A stretch of DNA of 64,000 nt from Flavobacterium limnophilum (lineage in GTDB: Bacteria > Bacteroidota > Bacteroidia > Flavobacteriales > Flavobacteriaceae): the NCBI RefSeq assembly GCF_027111315.2, contig NZ_CP114289.2, positions 1,674,001 through 1,738,000 on the forward strand, read 5' to 3'. The notes beneath the pieces are model-generated. The model searched no databases and was not told where the DNA came from. It saw only the letters and a program-made list of their open reading frames with translations. The first letter of the stretch is position 1. Every line of letters begins with the position of its first letter. A program made the translations under genes and the position numbers. Shown here piece after piece: positions 53,154 through 62,581 of this stretch.

Positions 53154-53161
53154 TAAATTTG
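53154..53161 (+). promoter_or_regulatory. -7 promoter box of fumC
   Basis: TAAATTTG fits TAnnTTTG. The nearest upstream TTG is 26 bp away, which is long. The inferred start near 53168 would exclude the TTG frame start at 53125 and supports the ATG at 53203. Confidence 0.35.
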
Positions 53162-53202
53162 TTAAAAAACAAATGCCGACAAAACTCAAAACCAATCCAA
53201 AA

Positions 53203-54588
53203 ATGAAATACCGAATAGAAAAAGACACGATGGGCGAAGTGAAAGTCCCTGCCGACAAATATTGGGGCGCACAAACGGAACGTTCTCGAAACAACTTCAA
53301 AATTGGTCCATCGGCCTCAATGCCAAAAGAAATTATAGAAGGTTTTGCTTATCTGAAAAAAGCGGCAGCTTACGCCAATTGCGACTTAGGAGTTCTCCCT
53401 ACCGAAAAAAGGGATGCCATTGCCGAAGTATGCAACGAAATATTGGAAGGAAAATTAGCTGACGAATTTCCGTTGGTGATTTGGCAAACAGGCTCCGGAA
53501 CACAAAGCAATATGAATGTGAATGAAGTAATTGCCAATCGAGCACAAGTTTTAAAAGGATTCAACATTGGCGAAGGCGAACAATTCATTAAAGCCAATGA
53601 CGACGTGAACAAATCGCAATCTTCCAACGACACTTTCCCGACGGGAATGCACATCGCTGCCTACAAAGCTGTCGTGGAAACTACCATTCCGGCCGTTGAA
53701 AAATTAAGAGACACGCTTCAATCCAAGGCATTGGAATTTAAAAATGTCGTAAAAATAGGTCGCACCCATTTAATGGATGCCACGCCATTGACCTTGGGAC
53801 AAGAAATCTCGGGTTATGCCGCCCAATTGAGTTATGGATTGAAAGCAGTAAAAAATACCTTGGCGCATTTGTCGGAAGTGGCTTTGGGAGGAACAGCCGT
53901 TGGAACCGGACTGAACACGCCTAAAGGTTACGACTTGAAAGTCGCCGAATATATAGCGAAATTCACAGGACATCCATTTGTAACTGCTCCCAACAAATTC
54001 GAAGCTTTGGCTGCCCACGATGCCATTGTCGAAACCCACGGTGCTTTGAAACAATTAGCAGTTTCTTTAAACAAAATTGCAAATGATATTCGGATGCTGG
54101 CTTCTGGACCACGCTCTGGAATAGGCGAAATCATCATTCCGGAAAACGAACCAGGATCTTCTATTATGCCGGGAAAAGTAAATCCAACCCAATGCGAAGC
54201 CTTGACTATGGTTTGTGCCCAAGTGATGGGAAATGACGTGGCCATTTCCGTTGGAGGAATGCAAGGCCATTATGAATTAAACGTTTTTAAACCCTTGATG
54301 GCGTCCAACTTCCTGCAAACGGCAAGATTGCTGGGTGATGCTTGCTTGTCTTTTGAAGAACATTGCGCCAGCGGAATCGAACCGAATTACAAACGCATCG
54401 AAGAATTGGTAAACAATTCCTTGATGCTCGTCACGGCTTTGAATACCAAAATTGGTTATTATAAATCGGCTGAAATTGCACAAACCGCCCACAAAAACGG
54501 AACCACTTTAAGAGAAGAAGCCATTCGCTTGGGCTACGTTTCTCCAGAAGATTTTGATGCTTGGGTAAAACCGGAAGATATGGTTTGA
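53203..54588 (+). CDS. fumC: Class II fumarate hydratase
   Basis: 461 residues from the ATG at 53203 ([20 protein letters not shown]), the usual start; the frame extends to a TTG at 53125 but those residues are not conserved in type. It hydrates fumarate to malate in the citric acid cycle. The N-terminal [15 protein letters not shown], the substrate segment [14 protein letters not shown], and the superfamily signature [15 protein letters not shown] (mobile SS loop) are intact. Single gene, with a bidirectional terminator shared with ackA. Confidence 0.95.
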   Translation: MKYRIEKDTMGEVKVPADKYWGAQTERSRNNFKIGPSASMPKEIIEGFAYLKKAAAYANCDLGVLPTEKRDAIAEVCNEILEGKLADEFPLVIWQTGSGTQSNMNVNEVIANRAQVLKGFNIGEGEQFIKANDDVNKSQSSNDTFPTGMHIAAYKAVVETTIPAVEKLRDTLQSKALEFKNVVKIGRTHLMDATPLTLGQEISGYAAQLSYGLKAVKNTLAHLSEVALGGTAVGTGLNTPKGYDLKVAEYIAKFTGHPFVTAPNKFEALAAHDAIVETHGALKQLAVSLNKIANDIRMLASGPRSGIGEIIIPENEPGSSIMPGKVNPTQCEALTMVCAQVMGNDVAISVGGMQGHYELNVFKPLMASNFLQTARLLGDACLSFEEHCASGIEPNYKRIEELVNNSLMLVTALNTKIGYYKSAEIAQTAHKNGTTLREEAIRLGYVSPEDFDAWVKPEDMV

Positions 54589-54610
54589 ATTTCCATGAGT
54601 TGCATGTATA

Positions 54611-54646
54611 AAAAAAGCCTGCAATTTTGAATTTGCAGGCTTTTTT
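54611..54646. terminator. Bidirectional terminator between fumC and ackA
   Basis: Perfect 14-bp arms (54611-54624 and 54633-54646) with an 8-nt loop, A-run and T-run on the outsides. Confidence 0.93.
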
Positions 54647-54673
54647 GTGGATAACTATTTTCTCAAAAAAATA

Positions 54674-55870
54674 TTAACTCAAAATCAAATGATGTACTTG
54701 ATTGGCGATTTCAATTTCTTCATTGGTAGGAATAACCAAAATTTTGGCTTTCGATTGTGGCACATTGATTTCACGGATTTCTTTCGAACGGATTTCATTT
54801 ACCGCCTCGTCCAATTCAAGTCCAAAATACTCCATATCGGTACAAACCAATTTACGCATAAAAGAAGAATTCTCTCCAATTCCTGCGGTGAAAACAATCG
54901 CGTCCAATCCGTTTAAAGCCGATGCATAAGAACCAATATATTTCTTGATTCGGTAGGCATTCATCTCTAAAGCCAATTGGCATTCTTTGTTTCCTTCTGC
55001 AGCATTCGATTCAATATCCCTCAAATCGCTGAAACCGGTAAGCCCAAGCATTCCGCTTTGTTTTTGCAATAACGCACTAACTTCATCGATGGTATAATTC
55101 AATACTTTCATCATGTAAAACAGTACCGATGGATCGATATCGCCACTTCTAGTTCCCATGATCAAACCACTAATTGGCGTAAAGCCCATGGAAGTTTCGA
55201 TACACTTTCCATCTTTTACGGCAGTGATGCTGCAACCGTTACCCAAATGTATCGTGATGATGTTTTGGTGCGGTTTATTGGCCGCTTCCAAATATTCAAT
55301 TGCTTTTTCAGAAACATATTTATGGGATGTTCCGTGAAAACCATAAGATCTAATTTTATTCTCTTTCAAGAAGTAATTAGGAATGGCGTATTTATAGGCA
55401 ACTGCTGGCATTGTTTGGTGAAAAGCCGTATCAAAAACAGCTACTTGTTTGGCATCGGAAAAAATTTCTTCGGCCACGATGATGCCTTCCAAATGCGCAG
55501 GATTGTGCAATGGAGCCAAATCACATAATTTTCTGATTTCTTCCTTTACTTCTTTGGTAATCAATGTGGTGTCAGAAAAGACACTTCCTCCATGTACCAC
55601 ACGGTGACCGACGGCTTCTATCTCTTTGGTACTTTTGATTACTCCTTTTTCATCATCCATCAACAACTGGGCAATTTTGTTGAGACCTATTTTATGGTTG
55701 GCAATAGGCAAGGTTTCCTCCACTTTGACCTTATTGGTCACATAACTAAAATTAGAAGTTTCCAATCCAATTCTGTCAATCATTCCAGAACAAATGACAT
55801 CGCCGGCAGGCATTTCTATGAGTTGGTATTTTATGGAAGAACTTCCCGAGTTTATTATTACTATTTTCAT
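54674..55870 (-). CDS. ackA: Acetate kinase
   Basis: 398 residues. It interconverts acetyl phosphate plus ADP with acetate plus ATP. The N-terminal INSGSSSIKYQLIE phosphate loop, the middle SYGFHGTSHKYVSEKAIEYL and the nucleotide-site HLGNGCSITAVKDGK and FTAGIGENSSFMR segments are intact. It follows pta on the same strand with a gap of 105 bp that contains a short dispersed-repeat fragment (GCCACGAAG...CACTAAG) near 55899-55925. The two genes form the acetate overflow pathway. Confidence 0.96.
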   Translation of the reverse strand: MKIVIINSGSSSIKYQLIEMPAGDVICSGMIDRIGLETSNFSYVTNKVKVEETLPIANHKIGLNKIAQLLMDDEKGVIKSTKEIEAVGHRVVHGGSVFSDTTLITKEVKEEIRKLCDLAPLHNPAHLEGIIVAEEIFSDAKQVAVFDTAFHQTMPAVAYKYAIPNYFLKENKIRSYGFHGTSHKYVSEKAIEYLEAANKPHQNIITIHLGNGCSITAVKDGKCIETSMGFTPISGLIMGTRSGDIDPSVLFYMMKVLNYTIDEVSALLQKQSGMLGLTGFSDLRDIESNAAEGNKECQLALEMNAYRIKKYIGSYASALNGLDAIVFTAGIGENSSFMRKLVCTDMEYFGLELDEAVNEIRSKEIREINVPQSKAKILVIPTNEEIEIANQVHHLILS

Positions 55871-55975
55871 TTTATTTCTTTTAAATCAATCATTTTTTGC
55901 CACGAAGACACTAAGTCGCAAAGTTCTTTTATTAATAAGGATTAATACTAATTTTTATTCAAAAATTTTATTTTT

Positions 55976-58069
55976 TTACATTTCTTGTGCCTGGATGGCT
56001 GTAATCACTACCGTGTTGATAATATCGTCAACGGTGCAACCCCTGCTCAAATCGTTAACCGGTTTGTTCAATCCTTGCAACATTGGACCGATTGCCAATG
56101 CTCCTGTTTCTCTTTGAACGGCTTTGTAGGTGTTGTTTCCGGTGTTCAAATCAGGGAAAATCAAGACGCTGGCGTGACCTGCCACTTCAGAATTTGGCAT
56201 TTTGCTTTGCCCTACTTCTGGATCAACGGCGGCGTCGTATTGAATTGGCCCTTCAATTTTCAAGTCAGGACGTTTTTCTTTTACTATTTCTGTTGCTTTT
56301 CTCACTTTGTCCACTTCATCCCCTTTTCCAGATGAACCGGATGAATAAGACAACATTGCTATTTTTGGTTCAATTCCGAAAGCTAAACTAGATTCAGCTG
56401 ATGAAATGGCGATTTCTGCCAATTGTTCTGCCGTAGGATTTGGATTGATAGCACAGTCTCCAAAAACAGAAACTCTATCCTCCAAACACATGAAAAATAC
56501 AGAAGAAACTATCGAACAATTCGGTTTGGTTTTAATAAACTGCAAAGCTGGCAAAATGGTGTGTTGGGTAGTATGTGCCGCTCCGGAAACCATTCCGTCA
56601 GCATGTCCTTTATACACCATCATTGTACCAAAATAAGCGCCGTCTTCCATTAAATCTCGGGCAATTTCCAACGTCATTTTCTTGGCTTTTCGCAACTCGT
56701 AATAGGTATTCACGTAATCATCATAATGTTCGTTCTCTCTTGGATTGATGATGTTGACTTTGGAGAAATCGAATGCCAAACCTAATTCGGCCACCTTGTT
56801 TTCGATTTGTTTTTTGTCGCCAATAATGGTAATGTCAACCACGTCCATCGCCAATAATCGTGAAGCGGCAATAATAATCCTGTCGTCGTTTCCTTCGGGC
56901 AAGACAATGTGTTTTCTGTGTTTTTTGGCTCTTTTCACCATGTTGTATTGAAACATTTTTGGCGTCATTCCTTCAGCTTCAAACTTGATGAATTTCTCGG
57001 TCAAATTGTCTAAATCCACATAATTTTCGAAAGTGTTTATGGAAGTTAGAATCTTCTGCTTGTTGTTGGCATAAATTTTAGGTTTTATCGAACCTATTTT
57101 ATTGGTAATACTATAAGTTCCGCCTTCTACCGCAATGATGGGCACAATAGTGGAAAGCCCTTCAATTAATTTCAAGATACTGTCTTCCGGCACAATATTA
57201 CCGGTCAAAACAATTCCCGAAATGGTTGGATAATTCACGGATTCGTTGGCTTGCAAAGCTCCCAGAATGATGTCGGCCCTGTCGCCTGGCGTGATTACCA
57301 AACCGTTTTCTTTCAGGTTCAACAAATAGTTTCGAAGTTGCATCGCTCCTACGCTGAAACTTCCAATTTGATTGTTCATGAAAGCCGCACCAAACAAAAC
57401 TTTGGCATTCAACTCTTTCACGATTTCCTGAATGGTTGGATTATTCAAACTTGGAATTACGGGAATCGAATTGACCATTACACCTTCAGGCAAACTGCTT
57501 TTCAAACGCTCGGTTACCAATTCTAGATTTTCAGGTTGCACTTTATTGGCAATCAGGGCCAACACTTCCACCTCTTTCGTTTTGAAGGAATCATACGCCA
57601 GATAAAGGCTGTCCACAAATTCGTCCAAAGTTCTTCCTTCTCCCGTTCCCACAATAATGGTTGGAATCCCCAAGTTTTTGGCAATAAGAACGTTCATGTC
57701 CATTTCGATAACGGTTCCTTCGCCCATAAAACTCGTTCCTTCTACCAAGACAAAATCGAATCGCTCTTCCAGACGTTTGTATTTTTCGATAATCAAGTCG
57801 ATCACCTCTCCAATTTTCCCTTTGTTTTTCTTCTTGATCAACTTGCTTTTGGTGATGGCGTAAGCGTCTTGAAAAGAAATGTCCAGTCCGAAATGATTGA
57901 TGACCGTTTCGATGTGATTGTCCATTGTTCCTTCTTCAAAATCTTCAACAATGGGTCTAAAATAACCTACTTTGGCAGTTTTGCCAATAAGCATGCTCAT
58001 CAATCCCAAGGTAATAATCGATTTACCACTACTCTCTTCACTAGTAGCTATGTAGATAGCTTTGTTCAT
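55976..58069 (-). CDS. pta: Phosphate acetyltransferase (long form)
   Basis: 697 residues. The N-terminal part (1 to about 220) is the P-loop, BioD-like domain starting KAIYIATSEESSGKSIITLG. A DRTGG-type middle domain (about 220-330) follows, and the catalytic PTA domain (about 370-697) has KHIVLPEGNDDRIIIAASRL, VSGAAHTTQHTILPALQ and the closing GPMLQGLNKPVNDLSRG. This is the long regulated form. It makes acetyl phosphate from acetyl-CoA and is followed by ackA. ATG start at 58069. Confidence 0.96.
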   Translation of the reverse strand: MNKAIYIATSEESSGKSIITLGLMSMLIGKTAKVGYFRPIVEDFEEGTMDNHIETVINHFGLDISFQDAYAITKSKLIKKKNKGKIGEVIDLIIEKYKRLEERFDFVLVEGTSFMGEGTVIEMDMNVLIAKNLGIPTIIVGTGEGRTLDEFVDSLYLAYDSFKTKEVEVLALIANKVQPENLELVTERLKSSLPEGVMVNSIPVIPSLNNPTIQEIVKELNAKVLFGAAFMNNQIGSFSVGAMQLRNYLLNLKENGLVITPGDRADIILGALQANESVNYPTISGIVLTGNIVPEDSILKLIEGLSTIVPIIAVEGGTYSITNKIGSIKPKIYANNKQKILTSINTFENYVDLDNLTEKFIKFEAEGMTPKMFQYNMVKRAKKHRKHIVLPEGNDDRIIIAASRLLAMDVVDITIIGDKKQIENKVAELGLAFDFSKVNIINPRENEHYDDYVNTYYELRKAKKMTLEIARDLMEDGAYFGTMMVYKGHADGMVSGAAHTTQHTILPALQFIKTKPNCSIVSSVFFMCLEDRVSVFGDCAINPNPTAEQLAEIAISSAESSLAFGIEPKIAMLSYSSGSSGKGDEVDKVRKATEIVKEKRPDLKIEGPIQYDAAVDPEVGQSKMPNSEVAGHASVLIFPDLNTGNNTYKAVQRETGALAIGPMLQGLNKPVNDLSRGCTVDDIINTVVITAIQAQEM

Positions 58070-58139
58070 TTTTTTAATTTTTAAATTTATTTCAATGGAA
58101 TTTGGTTGAATTCCTTATGTTTATTTTTGTGTTTCTCAA

Positions 58140-59210
58140 TCAAAACCAATGCCTTCTTTTAAAATAATAAATCATTCCAAAAACAATGAGAACCATAATT
58201 CCCACGACAGTATAATATCCGTATGCGTATTCCAATTCCGGCATGTATTTAAAATTCATTCCGTAAACGCCCACAATAAAAGTAAGCGGAATAAAAATGG
58301 CCGAAACGATGGTCAGCGTTTTCATGATTTCGTTCATCTTGTGCGTCTGGGCCGAAAAGAAGAAATTGGAAGCACTTTCTAACGAACTCATATCCGATTC
58401 TATTTGCTCTAAAAGCTCTAAACTTTTTTGATGTAATCTGGCAAAAAAAGTAAAATTTTCGGCTTCAATCACATTAAATACATTATCGTCCTTGATACTC
58501 TTTATATTATACAAAGAATCTCGTAGCGGAACAATAGAACGTTTCAAAAAATTGAAATTATCCCTGAGTTGCTCTATTCTCTCTAGAATGATTGGATCGG
58601 CACTTTTTTTGGTCGAATCAATTATATCCTCGATTTTATCCTCTTCATTTTCTATGGTGATATAGAAATTTTCCATAATGGCATCCAGGAGAATGTACAG
58701 CAAATAATCCGCCTTTTTAGTTCTCACGATTCCGGAATGGGTTCTAATTCGCTCCCTGATATGGGTAAAAAAATCAGAACGTTTTTCTTGGAAAGAAATC
58801 AGGATTCCGTCTTTTATCAAAAAACTGATTTGTTCCGCTTTAATGCCATCCGAATCTTCCATGGGCAACAATGATTTGATGTTGAAAAACAAAATATCGT
58901 GTTGCTCCTCGATTTTGGTTCTTCGGGTGGTATTCAAGATATCGGCAAGCATAAAGTTGTCTATCTTGAAATGACCACTGATGGTTTTCAACAAATCGAG
59001 GTCATTTAGACCGTGAATGTTGAGCCAATTTGTTTTTTGGACATCAATACATTTTTCTAAATCAGAAACATTGAAATCAGCATATTCAAAGACCTTGGCA
59101 TCATCATAAACAAACAGCTGCATTTCTGAATCGGTTTTTTTATGAATTCCGGTATATTCCAGATTATAAGGTTGGAGTTTTCTCCCTTTCTTATATTTAA
59201 TCTTTCTCAT
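58140..59210 (-). CDS. corA: CorA-type magnesium/cobalt channel
   Basis: 356 residues. The long cytoplasmic N-terminal domain (WLNIHGLNDLDLLKTISGHF) and stalk helix are followed by two membrane segments at the C-terminus, with the selectivity motif GMN in VGVYGMNFKYMPELEYAYG. The end YYFKRRHWF is typical of the family. Forms pentamers in the inner membrane. Single gene, ATG at 59210; 70 bp after its stop is the pta start region. Confidence 0.94.
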   Translation of the reverse strand: MRKIKYKKGRKLQPYNLEYTGIHKKTDSEMQLFVYDDAKVFEYADFNVSDLEKCIDVQKTNWLNIHGLNDLDLLKTISGHFKIDNFMLADILNTTRRTKIEEQHDILFFNIKSLLPMEDSDGIKAEQISFLIKDGILISFQEKRSDFFTHIRERIRTHSGIVRTKKADYLLYILLDAIMENFYITIENEEDKIEDIIDSTKKSADPIILERIEQLRDNFNFLKRSIVPLRDSLYNIKSIKDDNVFNVIEAENFTFFARLHQKSLELLEQIESDMSSLESASNFFFSAQTHKMNEIMKTLTIVSAIFIPLTFIVGVYGMNFKYMPELEYAYGYYTVVGIMVLIVFGMIYYFKRRHWF

Positions 59211-59584
59211 CTAAATCGTTTTATGTAGTAATATTACGAAAATCTTTTAAAACGATTACTCCTTTTATAGCTTTTGATTTCCTTCAAACAAAAACGATTT
59301 CGTATATTTATTACACAGCGCAAAGATATTTATAAATATTCGATACTTTTATGAGATTAATCATTTGATTATTATAAATAAAATTATTATAAAAAGAGCC
59401 AATACCCCCAGCAAACAGTACTGTTTTTCTGAAAATGAAGAAATAGCGACAGCCGAAGTATTTATTGCGATAAGTAAAAAAAAGGGCTCTAAAAAAAACG
59501 AATCCAACAAGTTTTAAAGAATTATTGACTTAGTGGAAATTGAACTAAAAAATAGTTTTTTTTTGGAATTTTCAATTAATACAA

Positions 59585-59615
59585 ACCCGACAGGTTTTTG
59601 AAACCTGTCGGGTTA
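59585..59615. repeat. REP palindrome, family 2 (copy 1)
   Basis: Perfect 14-bp arms AACCCGACAGGTTT / AAACCTGTCGGGTT with loop TTG. Confidence 0.9.
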
Positions 59616-59710
59616 ATAATGCTTAATAATTAAAAACCTGACAACAAGCAATTTTAAATCCAATTCGGTATTATACATATTAAAAAAAATTTACTATTTT
59701 TAACCTAACA

Positions 59711-59740
59711 AACCCGACAGGTTTCAAAAACCTGTCGGGT
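59711..59740. repeat. REP palindrome, family 2 (copy 2, inverted)
   Basis: The same arms as copy 1 but loop CAA, so it is in the opposite orientation, as in BIME pairs. It lies directly before the start-less RAYT frame. Confidence 0.9.
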
Positions 59741-59753
59741 CTAATAAAATTAA

Positions 59754-60359
59754 ACTACGCAACTAATTGAACCACTAGAATTCGGAAAATACTACCACAT
59801 TTACAATAGAGGCATCAATAGCGAGAATCTTTTCAAAGAAAATAGAAATCACGAGCATTTTTTAACACTTTACAATAAACACATTGATTCAATTGCCGAA
59901 ACGTTTGCTTGGTGCTTATTGAAAAACCATTTTCATTTGTTGGTTAGAATTAAAACCTTTGAAGAAATTTTGCAAACTCACGAAGAGTATGAAATTAAAA
60001 AAATTATTCCTCCACATCAATCATTTGGAAACCTATTTAATGCCTATACCAAATCAATCAACAAGAGTTTTAATAGACACGGAGCACTATTTGAAAGACC
60101 ATTTAAAAGAAAACATATCGACAATGATGCTTATCTGCAAAACGTTATAAAATACATTCATTACAACCCCGTAAATCATGGTTTTTGCCAACATCCAATT
60201 GAATATCCGTGGAGTTCTTATTTGACTTGTATTTCAGAAAAACCAACTAAACTAAAACGTGAAAAAGTAATTTCATTATTTGGAAACATCGATGATTTAA
60301 TACAATCGCATAATCAAAATGAAAAATTTAATGATTTAGAAAAATATTTGAATTTGTAA
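59754..60359 (+). pseudogene. RAYT transposase lacking its start (family 2)
   Basis: The open frame runs from a stop at 59751-59753 to TAA at 60357-60359. It contains a nearly complete Y1_Tnp protein: IEPLEFGKYYHIYNRGINSE, the HUH motif in LLKNHFHLLVRI, FERPFKRKHIDND and the Tyr segment KYIHYNPVNHG. No ATG, GTG or TTG precedes the conserved start; the first TTG is at 59919, inside the HUH motif region. The initiation codon seems to have been lost at the junction with REP copy 2. The catalytic residues are intact, so loss is recent, or an ATT start is used. Confidence 0.75.
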
Positions 60360-60367
60360 ACAACAAC

Positions 60368-60400
60368 AAACCCGACAGGTTTTTGAAACCTGTCGGGTTT
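60368..60400. repeat. REP palindrome, family 2 (copy 3)
   Basis: Perfect 15-bp arms with loop TTG, same orientation as copy 1, 8 bp after the RAYT stop. Confidence 0.9.
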
Positions 60401-60417
60401 ATTATTTAAAATTATCA

Positions 60418-60450
60418 AACAAAAAAACCGAGCCATTCCTGACTCGGTTT
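60418..60450 (-). terminator. Terminator of dnaK
   Basis: AAACCGAG (60425-60432) and CTCGGTTT (60443-60450) pair perfectly; on the minus strand a T-run follows. It is about 100 bp beyond the dnaK stop, after the short repeat block. Confidence 0.78.
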
Positions 60451-60462
60451 CAATCTTATCTC

Positions 60463-60549
60463 TAAAATCTCAATACTAAATATGAAAGTCTTAATACTTA
60501 AATCTTAATACTAAAAAAGTCTTAATACTTAATACTAAAATCTTAATAC
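60463..60549. repeat. Degenerate tandem repeat (CTTAATACTAAA-like)
   Basis: Six or so imperfect copies of TCTTAATACT with variable A-rich spacers fill the gap after the dnaK stop. No coding or structural role is evident; slipped-strand expansion is likely. Confidence 0.7.
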
Positions 60550-62436
60550 TTATTTAACCTCTTCGAATTCAACGTCTTCAACATTGTCTCCTTGAGTTTG
60601 TTCTCCTTGTGGTTGAGCACCACCTTGAGCTTGTTCTCCTTGAGCATACATTGCTTCAGTAGCTTTTTTCCAAGCTGCGTTGATGTTGTCCAAAGCAGTT
60701 TGAATGGCAGGAATGTCTTGAGATTGGTGAGCCATTCTCAATTCAGTCAAGGCATATTCTACAGCTACTTTGTTTTCGTCTGTCAATTTATCTCCAAGTT
60801 CTTTCAATTGAGACTCAGTTTGGAAGATCATTCCGTCAGCTTCGTTCAATTTCTCGGCTCTTTCTCTTGCAATTTTGTCAGCATCAGCATTGGCTTCAGC
60901 GTCTTTTTTCATTCTTTCGATTTCTTCGGCAGTTAATCCAGAAGAAGCTTCGATACGAATATCGTGAGATTTTCCAGTTCCTTTGTCAGTTGCCGAAACT
61001 TTGATGATACCATTGGCATCGATGTCAAAAGTTACTTCAATTTGAGGAACTCCTCTTGGTGCTGGTGGAATACCGTCCAAGTGGAAACGACCGATAGTTT
61101 TGTTGTCGGCAGCCATTGCTCTAGCTCCTTGCAATACGTGGATTTCAACAGTTGGTTGAGAATCAGCGGCAGTAGAGAATACTTGAGATTTTTTGGTTGG
61201 GATAGTTGTGTTAGACTCAATTAAAGTAGTCATGACACCACCCATAGTTTCGATACCTAAAGATAAAGGTGTAACGTCAAGTAACAATACATCTTTTACA
61301 TCTCCAGAAAGAACTCCACCTTGAATAGCTGCTCCAATGGCAACAACCTCATCAGGGTTAACTCCTTTAGACGCTTTTTTACCGAAGAATTTTTCAACTT
61401 CTTCAACAATTCTTGGGATACGAGTAGAACCTCCTACCAAGATCACTTCGTCAATATCAGAAACGCTTAAGTTGGCATTTTTCAACGCTTTAGCTACTGG
61501 AGCCATAGAACGTTTTACCAACGAATCAGTTAATTGTTCGAATTTAGCTCTAGTTAATTTTTTAACTAAGTGTTTTGGTCCTGAAGCCGTAGCAGTTACG
61601 TATGGCAAGTTGATTTCAGTTTCGGCAGAAGAGGACAATTCAATTTTTGCTTTCTCTGCAGCTTCTTTGATACGTTGCAATGACATTGGATCCAAACGCA
61701 AATCAATTCCTTCTTCAGCTTTAAATTCGTCAGCCAACCAGTCAATAATTTCGTGGTCAAAATCGTCTCCACCTAAGTGAGTGTCTCCATCTGTTGACAA
61801 TACTTCGAAAACTCCGTCTCCTAATTCAAGAACAGAGATATCAAAAGTACCTCCACCTAAATCGTAAACAGCAATTTTTTGATCTTTACCTTTTTTATCC
61901 AAACCATAAGCCAATGCAGCTGCAGTTGGTTCATTGATGATACGCATTACTTTAAGACCTGCAATTTCACCAGCTTCTTTTGTAGCTTGACGTTGTGCAT
62001 CGTTAAAGTAAGCAGGAACGGTGATAACCGCTTCAGTAACTGTTTGACCTAAATAGTCTTCAGCAGTTTTTTTCATTTTTTGAAGTGTCATTGCCGACAA
62101 TTCTTGTGCAGTGTACAAACGACCGTCAATATCCACACGTGGCGTATTGTTGTCTCCTTTTACTACAGAATAAGGAACTCTTTTTGCTTCTTCAGTGATT
62201 TCAGCAAAAGAATGTCCCATAAAACGTTTGATAGAAGCAATAGTCTTAGTTGGATTAGTTACTGCTTGTCTTTTCGCAGGATCACCCACTTTAATTTCTC
62301 CACCTTCAACAAAAGCGATGATAGATGGTGTTGTTCTTTTTCCTTCAGCGTTAGGAATAACAACTGCTTCGCTACCTTCCATTACAGAAACACAAGAGTT
62401 CGTAGTACCTAAATCAATTCCGATTATTTTACCCAT
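60550..62436 (-). CDS. dnaK: Chaperone DnaK (Hsp70)
   Basis: 628 residues. ATPase domain with [37 protein letters not shown] and [16 protein letters not shown]; substrate domain from about 385 ([17 protein letters not shown]); C-terminal Gln/Gly-rich linker and the acidic end [10 protein letters not shown]. It folds and protects cytosolic proteins with DnaJ and GrpE, neither of which is in this window. ATG at 62436. A sigma-54-like promoter motif and repeated TGTCA/TGACA half-sites lie upstream. Confidence 0.97.
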   Translation of the reverse strand: MGKIIGIDLGTTNSCVSVMEGSEAVVIPNAEGKRTTPSIIAFVEGGEIKVGDPAKRQAVTNPTKTIASIKRFMGHSFAEITEEAKRVPYSVVKGDNNTPRVDIDGRLYTAQELSAMTLQKMKKTAEDYLGQTVTEAVITVPAYFNDAQRQATKEAGEIAGLKVMRIINEPTAAALAYGLDKKGKDQKIAVYDLGGGTFDISVLELGDGVFEVLSTDGDTHLGGDDFDHEIIDWLADEFKAEEGIDLRLDPMSLQRIKEAAEKAKIELSSSAETEINLPYVTATASGPKHLVKKLTRAKFEQLTDSLVKRSMAPVAKALKNANLSVSDIDEVILVGGSTRIPRIVEEVEKFFGKKASKGVNPDEVVAIGAAIQGGVLSGDVKDVLLLDVTPLSLGIETMGGVMTTLIESNTTIPTKKSQVFSTAADSQPTVEIHVLQGARAMAADNKTIGRFHLDGIPPAPRGVPQIEVTFDIDANGIIKVSATDKGTGKSHDIRIEASSGLTAEEIERMKKDAEANADADKIARERAEKLNEADGMIFQTESQLKELGDKLTDENKVAVEYALTELRMAHQSQDIPAIQTALDNINAAWKKATEAMYAQGEQAQGGAQPQGEQTQGDNVEDVEFEEVK

Positions 62437-62491
62437 TTTTAATATATTTAATTTTTATTATATACTCGTTTTAATAACTCGAGTTGCAATA

Positions 62492-62508
62492 GTCAATCAT
62501 TGTGCCAA
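62492..62508 (-). promoter_or_regulatory. Sigma-54-like promoter of dnaK
   Basis: On the minus strand TTGGCAC (62502-62508), 5 bp, TTGAC (62492-62496). The -24 element is perfect and the -12 element has GA in place of GC. The start point would be near 62480, about 45 nt before the ATG. Upstream are TGTCAG at about 62515 and 62531 and TGACA at about 62563 and 62571, possible activator half-sites. Confidence 0.5.
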
Positions 62509-62581
62509 GACAATGTCAGCCTTTAAATTGTCAGTTTATGTTAAAATTGGCGGAAAAAGATATGACAAGATGACATTTTAA

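Larger units (their letters stand above)
59211..59753. other. Gene-poor stretch with a possible small ORF and REP repeats
   Basis: It holds two family-2 REP palindromes (59585-59615 and 59711-59740). An 80-codon open frame from 59278 to a TAA at about 59518 has no ATG; a TTG at 59365 would give about 50 residues, including SKQYCFSENEEIATAEVFIA, which looks protein-like but is unrecognised. AACAGTACTGTT (about 59414-59425) is a 12-bp palindrome inside it. Confidence 0.4.

Noticed and set aside
53125..53202. Longer fumC start at a TTG (53125)
   Set aside because: The extra 26 residues are not typical, and a -7 promoter box lies within them.
55899..55925. Regulatory site between pta and ackA (GCCACGAAG...CACTAAG)
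   Set aside because: It resembles the same class of dispersed repeat and has no pairing or promoter features.
59395..59490. Structured RNA closed by AGAGCC/GGCTCT
   Set aside because: The stem is only six pairs over 85 nt, and an open reading frame runs through it; support is too weak to call.
60463..60549. Possible iteron origin from CTTAATACT repeats
   Set aside because: Copies are imperfect with irregular spacing, there is no dnaA or rep gene nearby, and the block sits in a dnaK 3' end.
62437..62581. HrcA-type CIRCE element before dnaK
   Set aside because: No 9-bp inverted repeat of the CIRCE type is present; only the sigma-54-like motif and short half-sites were found.
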